A DNA stretch of 64,000 bases from DATFVJ01 sp035517695 (GTDB lineage: Bacteria > Actinomycetota > Actinomycetes > Streptosporangiales > Streptosporangiaceae), in assembly GCA_035517695.1 (NCBI GenBank), contig DATIYI010000193.1:1-64000 (forward strand), in the 5' to 3' direction. The notes below the pieces were generated by a model. It did no database searches. It saw only the letters and a list, made by a program, of their open reading frames with translations, and was not told where the DNA came from. A program made the translations under genes and the position numbers. This document shows, in pieces, positions 1 to 8,693 of this stretch. Every line of letters starts with the position of its first letter. The stretch's first letter is position 1.

Positions 1-135
1 CACGGTCGGTGTCGGCACGGTCGGTGTCGGCACGGTCGGTGTCGGCACGGTCGGTGTCGGCACGGTCGGTGTCGGCACGGTCGGCGTCCGCGCGCTCGGC
101 GTCCGCGCGCTCGGCCGCGGCATTGTCGGCGCGGG
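1..135. repeat. 15-bp tandem repeat array at window edge
   Basis: Five near-perfect copies of CACGGTCGGTGTCGG occupy about 1-75, followed by degenerate copies to about 135. The array runs in frame into the esterase reading frame and would encode SARSV repeats, but it may be 5' to the real start. It is cut by the window edge, so its full length is unknown. Confidence 0.9.
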
Positions 136-1151
136 CAAATGTGGCGTCATTGGCGGACACCGCGCGTGCTCGCCGGGCCGGGGCAGGGGGCAGGCGGCGA
201 CATGCGCCGCCGCTTGTGCCTCGCGCACAACCTGTAGTGCCCGCGAGCCGGCACGTGGCGGTCGGCGCTGGCCGCCAGCTGCCGACTGCCGGCGGCCGGC
301 CACAGTTCACACCGGCTGGTTACGGCGGATTTGTGGGGACGACCTTCACCGGGCCCGCATCACGAATCCGTGCCCAGGTGTACGTCTGGACACCGCCGCA
401 GTATGCGCGGAAACCGGATGAGCGTTTTCCCGTGCTCGAACTGCTGCATGGCGTGCCTGACTCGCCCGGCGGCTGGATGCGGGCCATGCACGTGGTCGCC
501 CACCTCAACGCGGCGATCACGGCCGGGAAATCGCACCCCTACATTCTCGTGATTCCGCAAATCACCCCCTTCGCTGACCGGTCGGCGCCATGGGACAACC
601 AGGAATGCAGCGACGTGCCTGGTGATGGCGACGTAGCCACCTGGATCACCCAGGATGTCAGGGGAATGGTGTTGAGGAACTTCCGTGCCATCGAGTCAGC
701 GGCGGGCTGGGGGCTGATGGGCTATTCCACCGGCGGTTTTTGCGCGGCCAAGCTCCTTCTTCAGCACCCAGAACGCTTCCACGCAGCGGTCTCGCTATCC
801 GGCTACTACGTACCCGAGTCGCGGCTGCTGACAGAGGATCGCGCGCTATCCACGCGGAACAGCCCGTTGTGGGCGATCGGCCATCAACGCACGCCCGCGG
901 TGTCGTTGCTGATGACGGCAAGCGGCCAAGACAGGTCGGATCCGCCCTCGCAGCCACAGCAGATGATCGACGCGGCCAGGGCCAACCCGCTCTCGCGCGC
1001 CACCGAAGTTCAATCGTTCGTCGCACCGCTCGGCGGCGGCCATAACCAGGGCGCCTGGCAGAAGATGCTGCCCACGGCCTTCTCCTGGCTCTCCAGGCGG
1101 CTCGCCGGGCCAGTCCCAATCGCATCGCACCGCCCGGGAGGCCGACGGTGA
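9..1151 (+). CDS. alpha/beta-hydrolase-fold esterase (esterase D / PF00756 type)
   Basis: The reading frame holds a putative esterase of the mycolyltransferase/esterase D superfamily. Residues about 100-370 form the hydrolase fold: a core strand VLELLHGVPDSPGGW, the nucleophile elbow GYSTGG (Ser), and a late His in GGGHNQGAW. The family hydrolyses or transfers acyl esters, often at the cell envelope; the substrate is not readable. The first 35 residues come from the 15-bp repeat and the next 60 are low complexity, so the true start is uncertain and could lie upstream of the window or around 300. Many actinobacterial relatives carry an N-terminal four-helix membrane module; here a similar module is encoded by the next gene, whose GTG overlaps this stop (GTGA). 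Confidence 0.75.
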   Translation: MSARSVSARSVSARSVSARSVSARSASARSASARSAAALSARANVASLADTARARRAGAGGRRRHAPPLVPRAQPVVPASRHVAVGAGRQLPTAGGRPQFTPAGYGGFVGTTFTGPASRIRAQVYVWTPPQYARKPDERFPVLELLHGVPDSPGGWMRAMHVVAHLNAAITAGKSHPYILVIPQITPFADRSAPWDNQECSDVPGDGDVATWITQDVRGMVLRNFRAIESAAGWGLMGYSTGGFCAAKLLLQHPERFHAAVSLSGYYVPESRLLTEDRALSTRNSPLWAIGHQRTPAVSLLMTASGQDRSDPPSQPQQMIDAARANPLSRATEVQSFVAPLGGGHNQGAWQKMLPTAFSWLSRRLAGPVPIASHRPGGRR

Positions 1152-1570
1152 GTCTCACCAGCCTTTCGCTGCGCGCCCTGACCATCGTGCTGGCGATCCT
1201 CGCCACCGCCGCCACGATGCTGCTGTGGAACCGGGTGGCAGGACCGCGCGTGACACGGGCGGCAAGCCGGCTCGGGCTGCTCCTGGCCAGCTACACCTTT
1301 ACCATGATCGCGGTGCTCGTTTCGATCAATATCGCCTACGGCGGCCTGATCTCGTCCTGGGGCGGCCTATTCGACAACCTCCGCCCCGGGCCGCTACACG
1401 CGGTCGATAGGGGCGGGTCACCGCACGCGGCAGGTGGGGGCGGGTCACCGCACGCGGCCGGAGGGGGCGCGATGACGCCGGGGCGGGGGAGCACCGCACC
1501 GCTCGCCCGCCCCGGCCACGACCAGTCACGGTCCTTCAATGAGCCTCGAAGAACTGCTCGTCCTCGGTAG
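1148..1570 (+). CDS. membrane module of an esterase-type protein, truncated
   Basis: A 140-residue product with two predicted membrane helices (residues about 8-25 and 38-62). The N-terminus (…LLWNRVAGPRV…LGLLLASY…) resembles the membrane module that precedes the hydrolase domain in many actinobacterial esterases. The frame then enters a Gly/His-rich repeat (GGSPHAAGG twice, residues about 92-106) and a basic low-complexity tail. The last 35 bp overlap the frameshifted tail of the opposing isocitrate lyase remnant, so the native 3' part was probably lost. It is translationally coupled to the upstream esterase. It could be a functional two-helix partner or a fragment of a second, deleted esterase gene. 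Confidence 0.45.
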   Translation: MSLTSLSLRALTIVLAILATAATMLLWNRVAGPRVTRAASRLGLLLASYTFTMIAVLVSINIAYGGLISSWGGLFDNLRPGPLHAVDRGGSPHAAGGGGSPHAAGGGAMTPGRGSTAPLARPGHDQSRSFNEPRRTARPR

Positions 1571-2613
1571 AGCCCGTCAGTGCAACGTGGACGAGTTCGG
1601 CGAGATCGCCGTGCTGACCAGGTCGAAATATCCGGTGCCGACTTCACGCTGGTGCCTGGTCGCGGTGTAACCGGCCTTCTCGGCCGCGAACTCCGCTTCC
1701 TGCAGGCGCGCATAGGCCGGCATCCCCTCGGCCTCGTATCCTCGGGCGAGGTCGAACATCGAGTAGTTGAGCGCGTGGAATCCGGCAAGCGTGATGAACT
1801 GGAACTTGTATCCCATCTCGCCGAGCTCGCGCTGGAATTTGTCAATCGTGCCGTCATCCAGGTGCTTGCGCCAGTTGAACGAGGGTGAGCAGTTGAACCC
1901 GAGCATCTGGTCTGGGTACTTCGCCTTGATCGCTTCGGCGAACTCCCTGGCCACAGCGAGGTCCGGGGTGGAGGTCTCCATCCACAGCAGATCCGAGTAC
2001 GGCGCGTAGGCCAGCCCGCGTGCGATGGAGGCCTCAATGCCGTTGTGCACATGGTAAGAGCCCTCAGCCGTCCGCTCGCCTGTGACGAACTCGCGGTCGC
2101 GCTCGTCCACATCACTCGTGATCAAAGTGGCGGCCTGTGCATCGGTCCGCGCGATCACAATCGAAGGCACGCCACACACATCGGCGGCCAGCCTGGCCGC
2201 GCTCGGGGTGCGAATGTGCTGCCCAGTCGGGATGAGCACTTTGCCGCCGAGGTGACCGCACTTCTTCTCGGACACAAGCTGATCTTCCCAGTGCACGCCC
2301 GCGGCACTGGCCGCGATCAGCGCTTTCATCAGTTCGTAGGCGTTGAGCACGCCACCGAATCCGGCCTCTGCGTCTGCCACAATCGGGGCCAGCCAATGCG
2401 GAGCCTCTTCGGCCTTGCCCGCTGACCAGGTGATCTGGTCAGCGGGCAGCAGCGCGTTGTTGATGCGGCGTACCACCCGCGGAACCGAGTTGGCCGGATA
2501 CAAGCTCTGGTCGGGGTACGTCTGGCCGGCCAGGTTGGCGTCCGCCGCGACCTGCCAACCGGAAGGGTAGATGGCCTTGAGCCCGGCACGTACCTGCTGG
2601 ACCGCCTGATATG
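1536..2613 (-). pseudogene. aceA: isocitrate lyase remnant (5'-truncated and frameshifted)
   Basis: The translated region matches the glyoxylate-cycle enzyme isocitrate lyase from the QAVQQVRAGLKAIY segment onward and includes the catalytic KKCGH. Homology stops abruptly at about 2613, so roughly the first 85 residues expected of the family are absent. No ATG/GTG/TTG exists between the break and the TTG at 2503, which lies well inside the conserved domain. Near the C-terminus one base is missing: the frame stops at 1577 after …NSSTLH, while the next frame continues with TGSTEDEQFFEAH to a stop at 1536, the usual family ending. Two independent lesions make this a pseudogene. A full-length isocitrate lyase elsewhere in the genome is expected if the glyoxylate shunt operates. 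Confidence 0.85.
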
Positions 2614-2992
2614 GTCTAGACCTTATGATGTTCGGTCAGCGGCTGCGCCACCTCCTGCCAGCGCCCGCCTGCGGGGCTTTCCGCGCGCTGGGAGGGCATG
2701 GCGTGGCCGTCCGCCCGTGCGCACTCGCACATTCTGTCTGCGCTGCCGACCGGCTCGTTCCCCGGCGTCGATCAGGGCGACGTGTACGATTTCCTCGAGC
2801 GGCACGACAGCGAGTGACAAACGGGGGCCGATAGGGCGTGCCGTGCTGACTAGGGTCCCGCACCCAGCCGAGGAAATATTCACACGCCTGAAACGTTTGC
2901 GCTGGTGAAACGTGTTTTCCGGGGTGTATTCAGTGGCCCGTAGAGATATCGATGCGCAGGCGTCGGAACGTGACACGCGTAGGGGGGAAGCG
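2614..2992. other. intergenic region between aceA remnant and gpgS
   Basis: No gene is supported here. A short open stretch on + at about 2697-2818 (ending …DVYDFLERHDSE) has coding-like composition and could be the 3' scrap of another gene, consistent with a deletion that also removed the start of the isocitrate lyase gene. No family is recognised. Confidence 0.4.
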
Positions 2993-3961
2993 TTGCTGCC
3001 TGAGGTCAGGACCTGGCTGCGGGACGCCACGACGGCCGCGGCGGACTGGTCCCCGCCCGCGCTCGCAGCCGCCAAAGGGACGGCCCGCGTCAGCGTGGTG
3101 CTTCCCGCCTACAACGAGCGCCGCACGGTGGGCTCGATCGTAGCGGCGATCCGCGGCTCGCTGATGCAGGCGCAGCCGCTTGTCGATGAGATCGTCGTGA
3201 TCGATTCACGATCTACCGACGACACGGCCAGGGTGGCTGCCGCCGCGGGCGCGCAGGTGTTCGCGCAGGACGACGTGCTCGCGCGGCTACGGCCAGAGTC
3301 GGGGAAGGGCGAGGCGCTGTGGAAGTCCCTCGCGGTTACCACGGGCGACCTGATTGTCTTTCTCGACGCCGATGTGCGGAACTTCTCGCCGTCGTTTGTC
3401 ACCGGACTGCTCGGCCCGCTGCTGACGGACCCGGGCATCAGCTTCGTCAAGGCCAGCTACGATCGGCCGCTGGAAAGATCTGCCGACAGCGGTGGCCGGG
3501 TTACCGAACTGGTCGCGCGCCCGCTGCTAAACCTGCACTGGCCGCACCTGGCCGGTTTCATCCAGCCGCTTTCCGGTGAGTACGCGGCGCGGCGCGCTGT
3601 ACTGGAGCGGGTCCCGTTCTTCACCGGCTACGGGGTCGAACTCGGTCTGCTCGTCGACCTCTTCGAGGCGCACGGCCTGGCCGCAATGGCGCAGGTGGAC
3701 CTGGGCACGAGGGTGCACTCGCATCAGGGCACCGCCGCGCTCGGCCGGATGTCGAGCCAGATCATGTGGACCGCCTGGTCACGGCTGCAACGCCACGGCC
3801 AGATCGTGGCCAGTGGGGAGCCCACGGCGCTGCTCACGCAGTTCCGCAGGAACGCGGGAGGGCATCACGCGGACGTCAGTGATGTCTCGGTCGCACAGCG
3901 GCCGCCGATGATCGAGATCCATGAGTATCTGGCTGCCCGCATGCTCGCCGCCGACGCCTGA
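2993..3961 (+). CDS. gpgS: glucosyl-3-phosphoglycerate synthase
   Basis: A GT81-type retaining glucosyltransferase. It transfers glucose from NDP-glucose to 3-phosphoglycerate, the first step towards glucosylglycerate and, in mycobacteria, methylglucose lipopolysaccharides. Visible motifs are VSVVLPAYNE (nucleotide-binding strand), the IDSRSTDDT loop, the FLDADVRN metal-binding DxD-like motif, GRVTELVARPLL, and LQPLSGEYA-like IQPLSGEYA with the following GYGVELGLL. The TTG at 2993 follows GGGGGGAAG and gives about 322 residues, matching the 324 of the M. tuberculosis enzyme. An in-frame GTG at 2912 would add 27 residues with no clear ribosome site. The gene stands alone, with no adjacent phosphatase (gpgP). 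Confidence 0.9.
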   Translation: MLPEVRTWLRDATTAAADWSPPALAAAKGTARVSVVLPAYNERRTVGSIVAAIRGSLMQAQPLVDEIVVIDSRSTDDTARVAAAAGAQVFAQDDVLARLRPESGKGEALWKSLAVTTGDLIVFLDADVRNFSPSFVTGLLGPLLTDPGISFVKASYDRPLERSADSGGRVTELVARPLLNLHWPHLAGFIQPLSGEYAARRAVLERVPFFTGYGVELGLLVDLFEAHGLAAMAQVDLGTRVHSHQGTAALGRMSSQIMWTAWSRLQRHGQIVASGEPTALLTQFRRNAGGHHADVSDVSVAQRPPMIEIHEYLAARMLAADA

Positions 3962-4305
3962 CGCGGGGAATTGTCCTGAACGGCTGCGCAGCGTGACACT
4001 TTCTGCCCTGCGGGGTGGCTGTGGGCGGGACACGGCGATGAGCCACGGCGCGTGGGGCGAAGCCGGAGCATACACGGTGGCTAGTTTCAGCGGCGGGTAA
4101 CCGGTGTAGTTCTCCGCAAGCGAGGTGGCGGCGGCACGTGATGTGGTTACGTGGCGCAGTTGGGACAGTTGCAGCTGCGATTCCTTCTCCGCCAGCCGTG
4201 CCACCTAGTCGTCGTAGACCGCCTCGGGCACGAGATGGGGTCCCGTGGTCATGCGGATTGGCCTTGCTGCAGGAAGGACCCCCACGCGCCCGCCGAGACC
4301 GTTGG
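3962..4305. other. intergenic region, possible decayed small gene
   Basis: On the minus strand a short ORF starts at ATG 4252 (MTTGPHLVPEAVYDD), meets TAG at about 4205, then continues in frame as VARLAEKESQLQLSQLRHV towards 4140. This looks like one small gene interrupted by a stop, but no family is recognised. Otherwise nothing is seen. Confidence 0.25.
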
Positions 4306-4791
4306 TTACCTGGCCTGTAGGGCCTGGGCAAGCGCGTGGAGGGTCGCAGCCTGGCTCGCCAGGTCTTGCTGGTGCTTTTCCAGCGCCTGATCCTGGGCGG
4401 CCAGGTGATCCTGGATCTTCAGCGCTTCGGCGAGCACCGCCTCGGCGTCCTCGTAGGTTTGCTCAGACCGCTTGTCCGCGGCCTTTGCTTGTACGTTCTG
4501 GCCGACGATGATGATCGGCAGCAGGACGAGCTGGAGGAAATTGGAGGATATCCACGCGACGATGATCGTCAGGTTGCCGCTCTTTATCGCGGAAGGCAAG
4601 CTGATCAGCGCGATCAGGGAGAACACATAGCCGCAGACCATGGTGCCGACGAGCAGCGTGATCTTCAGGCCCAGCCAGGTGTTAAACCTGGCGAAGGCGG
4701 TGTCGGCCGGATGCTGGTCCCTGACCTTCACCGGCCCGCTCATCTTGCGGGCCTGGATGTGCGGGTGCGGTACGTACTCGTAGAGGCTCAT
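4306..4791 (-). CDS. DUF1003 family membrane protein
   Basis: A 161-residue protein with two membrane helices (about residues 41-63 and 74-98) joined by a short loop, then a coiled-coil-like Gln/Ala/Leu-rich C-terminus. The segment FLQLVLLPIIIVGQNVQAKAADKRSEQTYEDAEA is typical of DUF1003, in which the second helix is followed by an NRQ/GQN-type turn and a charged helix. Function is unknown. A GAGGTGAC ribosome site lies directly before the ATG. Monocistronic. Confidence 0.8.
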   Translation of the reverse strand: MSLYEYVPHPHIQARKMSGPVKVRDQHPADTAFARFNTWLGLKITLLVGTMVCGYVFSLIALISLPSAIKSGNLTIIVAWISSNFLQLVLLPIIIVGQNVQAKAADKRSEQTYEDAEAVLAEALKIQDHLAAQDQALEKHQQDLASQAATLHALAQALQAR

Positions 4792-5137
4792 GTCACCTCG
4801 CTAACTGAACCGCCGCGCGCGACGGATAAGCGGATATTAGGTTGGATGAATACAAGGATCGCCCCGGCGTCGAGGTACCGTTGCGCTTTCCCATGATCAC
4901 GGAGAGTTTTCGCGCAATCCAGACCGTTGCGTAACTCCCCCTTCGGCTGCCGCCGTGTTGCGGTCGTAGTTGGCCTGCAGGGGGGCTACGGCGTTCCCCG
5001 CAGGCCAACGATCAAGCTCGTTCGGCCTCCGGTCTAGTGTTCGACGGCCTTCAGCACGGAAATAGCTGCGTGATCACGGTGGCGCCGGCTGGACGTCGCG
5101 GTGGCGGCGGGCCAGGTGAGCCGGTAAGTTGGTCGTC

Positions 5138-5203
5138 GTGCGGACCGTAGCCCAGCTCCCGTGGTGGCGTCGCCCTCTTGGCGGCGCTCGTTCGCGTTTC
5201 TGA
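5138..5203 (+). CDS. trpL: trp operon leader peptide
   Basis: A 21-codon ORF starting GTG and ending TGA with two adjacent Trp codons (TGG TGG at 5162-5167) in MRTVAQLPWWRRPLGG. It lies 80 bp before the anthranilate synthase start and 8 nt before a strong hairpin. Trp-rich leader peptides ahead of trpE are known in actinomycetes, including a fused trpE(G) gene of Streptomyces. Ribosome stalling at the tandem Trp codons when charged tRNA-Trp is scarce would control the hairpin downstream. Confidence 0.65.
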   Translation: MRTVAQLPWWRRPLGGARSRF

Positions 5204-5211
5204 CTTCACAA

Positions 5212-5236
5212 GCGACCGCCCGGGTTAGGCGGTCGC
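5212..5236 (+). terminator. candidate trp attenuator hairpin
   Basis: A perfect 9-bp inverted repeat, GCGACCGCC then CGGGTTA loop then GGCGGTCGC, follows the leader stop codon by 8 nt and precedes trpEG by 47 nt. No U-run follows, which is common in high-GC attenuators. The competing antiterminator pairing was not resolved by eye. Confidence 0.55.
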
Positions 5237-5283
5237 GGTCTGCGGCTCCGCCGGTTCCCGGGCCCTATCCCGGAGAGGCCGAC

Positions 5284-7794
5284 GTGGACCCCACCTTTCA
5301 AGAAGCAGGCCAAGCAGAATTCGTGACCGGCTGCGGTGTCAAGGTCACCAGGATCGCGCAGCCCTTCGACCCTCAGCGGATGGGCGCGATCGCGTCCGCC
5401 GTCGATCACCGCCGGGGTGGCGTGCTCAGCTCGGGCATGGAGTACCCAGGCAGGTACAGCCGCTGGCACATGGCCTACATCGACCCGTGCATCGAGATCA
5501 TCGCACGCGGCCCAGTGATCACAGCGCGGGCCTTGAACGACAGGGGCATCGTTCTGCTGCCCGTCATTGAAGCCGCCTTTCGCGTCAGTGGAATTCTAGC
5601 CAGTGCAAACGGCGGTGCCGCGACAAACACCGCAAACGGCGGTGCCGCCGCAGGCATCGCAGCCACTGGAGGCATTGCAGGCGGCGACGCCACCGCAGCC
5701 AAGGCAGGCGCCGCAAACCCCCGTGCCACCATAGGCACTCCAGACACTGAGGCCGATACCGGGGTAGCCAGTGATGCCACTTCAGATGTCACTGGCACCG
5801 CGGCGTCAGCCATTTCGGCCGCGTTCGCTGCTCCCCGGCGCAACGAGATCACGGTGGTCATCCCGTCACCCGAGGGTGTGATCCCGGAGGAGGAGCGGAC
5901 TCGCCGTCCGACGGTTTTTTCCGCACTGCGTGAGGTTGTCGCGGCGTTGCGGTCCGATGACCCGAACCTTGGGCTGTATGGCGCCTTCGGCTACGATCTC
6001 GCGTTTCAGTTCGAACCGGTTACGCTGCGCCATCAGCGTCCGGCCAGCCAGCGTGACCTGGTCCTGCACCTGCCCGATGAGATTTACCTGGTGGACAGGA
6101 AGCGGGAGACGGCCCTGCGGTACTCCTACGAGTTCGAGACCAAAGGTACGGGCGGTGGGCGCACCGACGGCCTGCCGCGCACCACGCCGCTCACGCCGCA
6201 CCCCCCACCCTCCCCGCCGGGCCGCCGGCCCATCCCGCCGCGGCCGGCGCGTGGCACGTACGCGCGGGTCGTGGCGGATGCCAGGCAGCGGTTCATCCGC
6301 GGTGACCTGTTCGAAGTGGTGCCTGGACAGGTGTTCCACCATGCCTGTGACTCACCTGCCGACTTCTACGAACGGCTGCGTTACCGCAATCCGGCGCCCT
6401 ATGAGTTCTTCTTCAACCTCGGCCAGGGCGAGTACCTGGTGGGCGCGTCGCCGGAGATGTTTGTCCGGGTATCAGGCGACCGGGTGGAGACATGCCCGAT
6501 CTCGGGGACGATAGCGCGCGGCGCTGACCCCCTCGAGGATGCGGCGAACATCCGTACCCTGCTCAACTCGGCAAAGGAGGACTCGGAGCTGACGATGTGC
6601 ACGGACGTTGACCGGAACGACAAGGCGCGGGTGTGCGTGCCAGGAAGCGTCAAGGTGATCGGCCGTCGCCAGATCGAGATGTACAGCAGGCTGATCCATA
6701 CCGTCGACCACATCGAGGGGCGGTTGCGCCCTGGTTACGACGCGCTCGACGCTTTCCTCACCCACATGTGGGCTGTGACGGTGACTGGCGCGCCGAAGAC
6801 CTGGGCGATGCAGTTCATCGAGGATCATGAAGAGGGCCCGAGGCGCTGGTACGGGGGGGCGGTCGGAAGGATCGGCTTCGACGGTTCGCTCAACACCGGC
6901 CTCACTTTGCGCACCGCGCACATCACCGGCGGGATCGCCGCGGTCCGCGCGGGCGCGACGCTGCTGTATGACTCGGATCCGCAGGCCGAGGAGCGGGAGA
7001 CGGAACTGAAGGCTCGCGCACTGCTCGAGACGCTCGCCATGGCGACGCAGGCCACTGCGGGGGGACCGGGAGGTCGCCCCCCAGGGCGAGCAGAGCCTGA
7101 AGGGCTGCCACAGCCTGGCGCCGATCCCGCCGCCACCACTCTGCCCGGTGATGGATTGACCGTGCTTCTCGTCGATCACCAGGATTCCTTCGTCAACACG
7201 CTGGCGGACTACTTCAGGCAGCAGAGTGCCCGGGTCACCACGATGCGAGCGGGCTTTGCGCCTACTCTGCTCGACCAGATCGGGCCCGATCTCGTCGTGC
7301 TGTCGCCTGGGCCTGGCTGGCCATCCGACTTTGGCTGTGAGGCTCTGCTCAAGGAGCTTGATGCGCGCGGCATGGCTGCGTTCGGGGTGTGCCTGGGACT
7401 GCAGGCCATGGTGGAGCACGCCGGCGGCACGCTCGGGCTGCTGCCGCGCCCGGTGCACGGCAAGGCCGGCCTGGTGCGGCGCTGTTCGCCCGGGGGAAAT
7501 AGGTCTGCCGCGAGCTGCCCATCCGCTGGACTGCTCGACGGCCTGCCCGAGGAGTTCACGGCCGCCAGGTACCACTCCGTGCACGCCACCGCTGAGCAGG
7601 TGCACGGGGGCTTCGACGTCACCGCGATGACGGCGGATGGCGCGGTAATGGCGATCGAGAACGAGGCCGCAGGCAGATGGGCGGTCCAGTTCCACCCCGA
7701 GTCGATCCTGACCACGGAGGGCCGCGCGGGCCAACGGGTTATCGCGAACGTCCTTCGGCTGTGCCGCGCGCGGATGTCGGGCCGACCTGGTTAG
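5284..7794 (+). CDS. trpEG: anthranilate synthase, fused components I and II (TrpE-TrpG)
   Basis: Converts chorismate and glutamine to anthranilate in tryptophan synthesis. Residues about 1-590 are the chorismate-utilising TrpE part; an Ala/Gly/Thr-rich insert with imperfect repeats lies at about 105-190. Conserved blocks include PYEFFFNLGQGEYLVGASPEMF, CPISGTIARG, DVDRNDKARVC and VTGAPKTWAMQ. After a Pro-rich linker comes the class I glutamine amidotransferase domain (about 620-830) with the Cys nucleophile in GVCLGLQ and the His-Glu pair in VQFHPES. I chose GTG 5284 because GGAGAGG precedes it at proper spacing; an upstream in-frame GTG at 5161 overlaps the leader. Fused trpEG genes occur in actinomycetes; a phenazine-type PhzE role is possible but the attenuator favours Trp synthesis. 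Confidence 0.9.
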   Translation: MDPTFQEAGQAEFVTGCGVKVTRIAQPFDPQRMGAIASAVDHRRGGVLSSGMEYPGRYSRWHMAYIDPCIEIIARGPVITARALNDRGIVLLPVIEAAFRVSGILASANGGAATNTANGGAAAGIAATGGIAGGDATAAKAGAANPRATIGTPDTEADTGVASDATSDVTGTAASAISAAFAAPRRNEITVVIPSPEGVIPEEERTRRPTVFSALREVVAALRSDDPNLGLYGAFGYDLAFQFEPVTLRHQRPASQRDLVLHLPDEIYLVDRKRETALRYSYEFETKGTGGGRTDGLPRTTPLTPHPPPSPPGRRPIPPRPARGTYARVVADARQRFIRGDLFEVVPGQVFHHACDSPADFYERLRYRNPAPYEFFFNLGQGEYLVGASPEMFVRVSGDRVETCPISGTIARGADPLEDAANIRTLLNSAKEDSELTMCTDVDRNDKARVCVPGSVKVIGRRQIEMYSRLIHTVDHIEGRLRPGYDALDAFLTHMWAVTVTGAPKTWAMQFIEDHEEGPRRWYGGAVGRIGFDGSLNTGLTLRTAHITGGIAAVRAGATLLYDSDPQAEERETELKARALLETLAMATQATAGGPGGRPPGRAEPEGLPQPGADPAATTLPGDGLTVLLVDHQDSFVNTLADYFRQQSARVTTMRAGFAPTLLDQIGPDLVVLSPGPGWPSDFGCEALLKELDARGMAAFGVCLGLQAMVEHAGGTLGLLPRPVHGKAGLVRRCSPGGNRSAASCPSAGLLDGLPEEFTAARYHSVHATAEQVHGGFDVTAMTADGAVMAIENEAAGRWAVQFHPESILTTEGRAGQRVIANVLRLCRARMSGRPG

Positions 7795-7857
7795 CTAGTC
7801 TCCGCACACCGCCCACCGGTCCTGCTCGGACCATTAGAACCGACTGGGGTCGCCACC

Positions 7858-8667
7858 GTGCAGAGCGTCGAACCTGAGATCTTCCTCGTCAGCAGGCCAC
7901 AGCTCGACTACGAGGCCATCGCCCGTTACCTGCGGGAAGTGGGCGGCGAGAGCTGGCTCGAGCGCCTGGACAGGGGTGACCTCGACGGCGAGCGTGGCGA
8001 ACACGGCAACGATCCGCAAAACCTCGCCGAGTTCGCGGGCAAGCTCTGCTACCGGTCTTGGGAACCTGGGCTGAATCCCAACGTCAGGAAGGTCCGCGGC
8101 GATCAGCCGAAGTACCTGGAGAACATACTGTCCAGCGCGCACGGCTCCGTGCTCGAGCACGTCAGCTTCACCTTCGTGCTGCACAACTGCAGCAGGGTGC
8201 TCACCCACGAGCTTGTCCGCCACCGGCCAGGGACGGCCATCTCACAGGAGTCGCTGCGCTTCGTACGGCTGGCCGACATACCTTTCTGGTTCCCCGAGTG
8301 GGCGCGCCAGGATCCAGAATTGATGAAGCGCGCGACGGCCGTTCTGGAGCAGCTTGAAGGGTTCCAGCTCTGGATGGCGAGCCATTTCGGGCTCGACGAA
8401 GAAGGAGTGCCGTTCCACGAGAAGAAGCACAAGACGTCGTTCATGCGGCGGTTCGCACCGGATGGCGTCGCAACTGGCCTGCTCTGGACGGCGAACATCC
8501 GGACACTTCGGCACACGATCGAGGCGAGAACCGATTCAGGGGCAGAGGAGGAGATCCGGCTGGTATTCGGCCGGATCGGCGAGTTCATGCGGGCCGAGGC
8601 GCCTTCGTTGTTCGGTGACTACGTGGTCGAGGACGGTACGTGGGTGCCACGGTGGCGCAAGGTATAA
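7858..8667 (+). CDS. thyX: flavin-dependent thymidylate synthase
   Basis: Methylates dUMP to dTMP using methylenetetrahydrofolate and NADPH via FAD, independently of ThyA. The signature RHRPGTAISQESLR corresponds to the ThyX RHRxxSxNExSxR motif, with Ala-Ile where Asn-Glu is more usual. HGSVLEHVSFTFVL upstream and the C-terminal WTANIRTLRHTIEAR block also fit ThyX. At 269 residues it is slightly longer than typical (220-250). It starts at GTG 7858, 63 bp after trpEG and possibly co-transcribed with it. It converges with the flavohemoglobin gene. Confidence 0.85.
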   Translation: MQSVEPEIFLVSRPQLDYEAIARYLREVGGESWLERLDRGDLDGERGEHGNDPQNLAEFAGKLCYRSWEPGLNPNVRKVRGDQPKYLENILSSAHGSVLEHVSFTFVLHNCSRVLTHELVRHRPGTAISQESLRFVRLADIPFWFPEWARQDPELMKRATAVLEQLEGFQLWMASHFGLDEEGVPFHEKKHKTSFMRRFAPDGVATGLLWTANIRTLRHTIEARTDSGAEEEIRLVFGRIGEFMRAEAPSLFGDYVVEDGTWVPRWRKV

Positions 8668-8693
8668 GGGCCAGGGACCAAGCCGCGCCCGTG

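Noticed and set aside
5161..5283. In-frame N-terminal extension of trpEG from GTG 5161
   Set aside because: It overlaps the leader peptide and attenuator hairpin, lacks a ribosome site and encodes Arg/Ser/Pro-rich sequence; GTG 5284 has a good site.
6472..7734. Minus-strand open frame of about 420 codons across trpEG
   Set aside because: Antisense shadow of the anthranilate synthase fusion; the product is Arg/Gly/His-rich with no recognisable domain.
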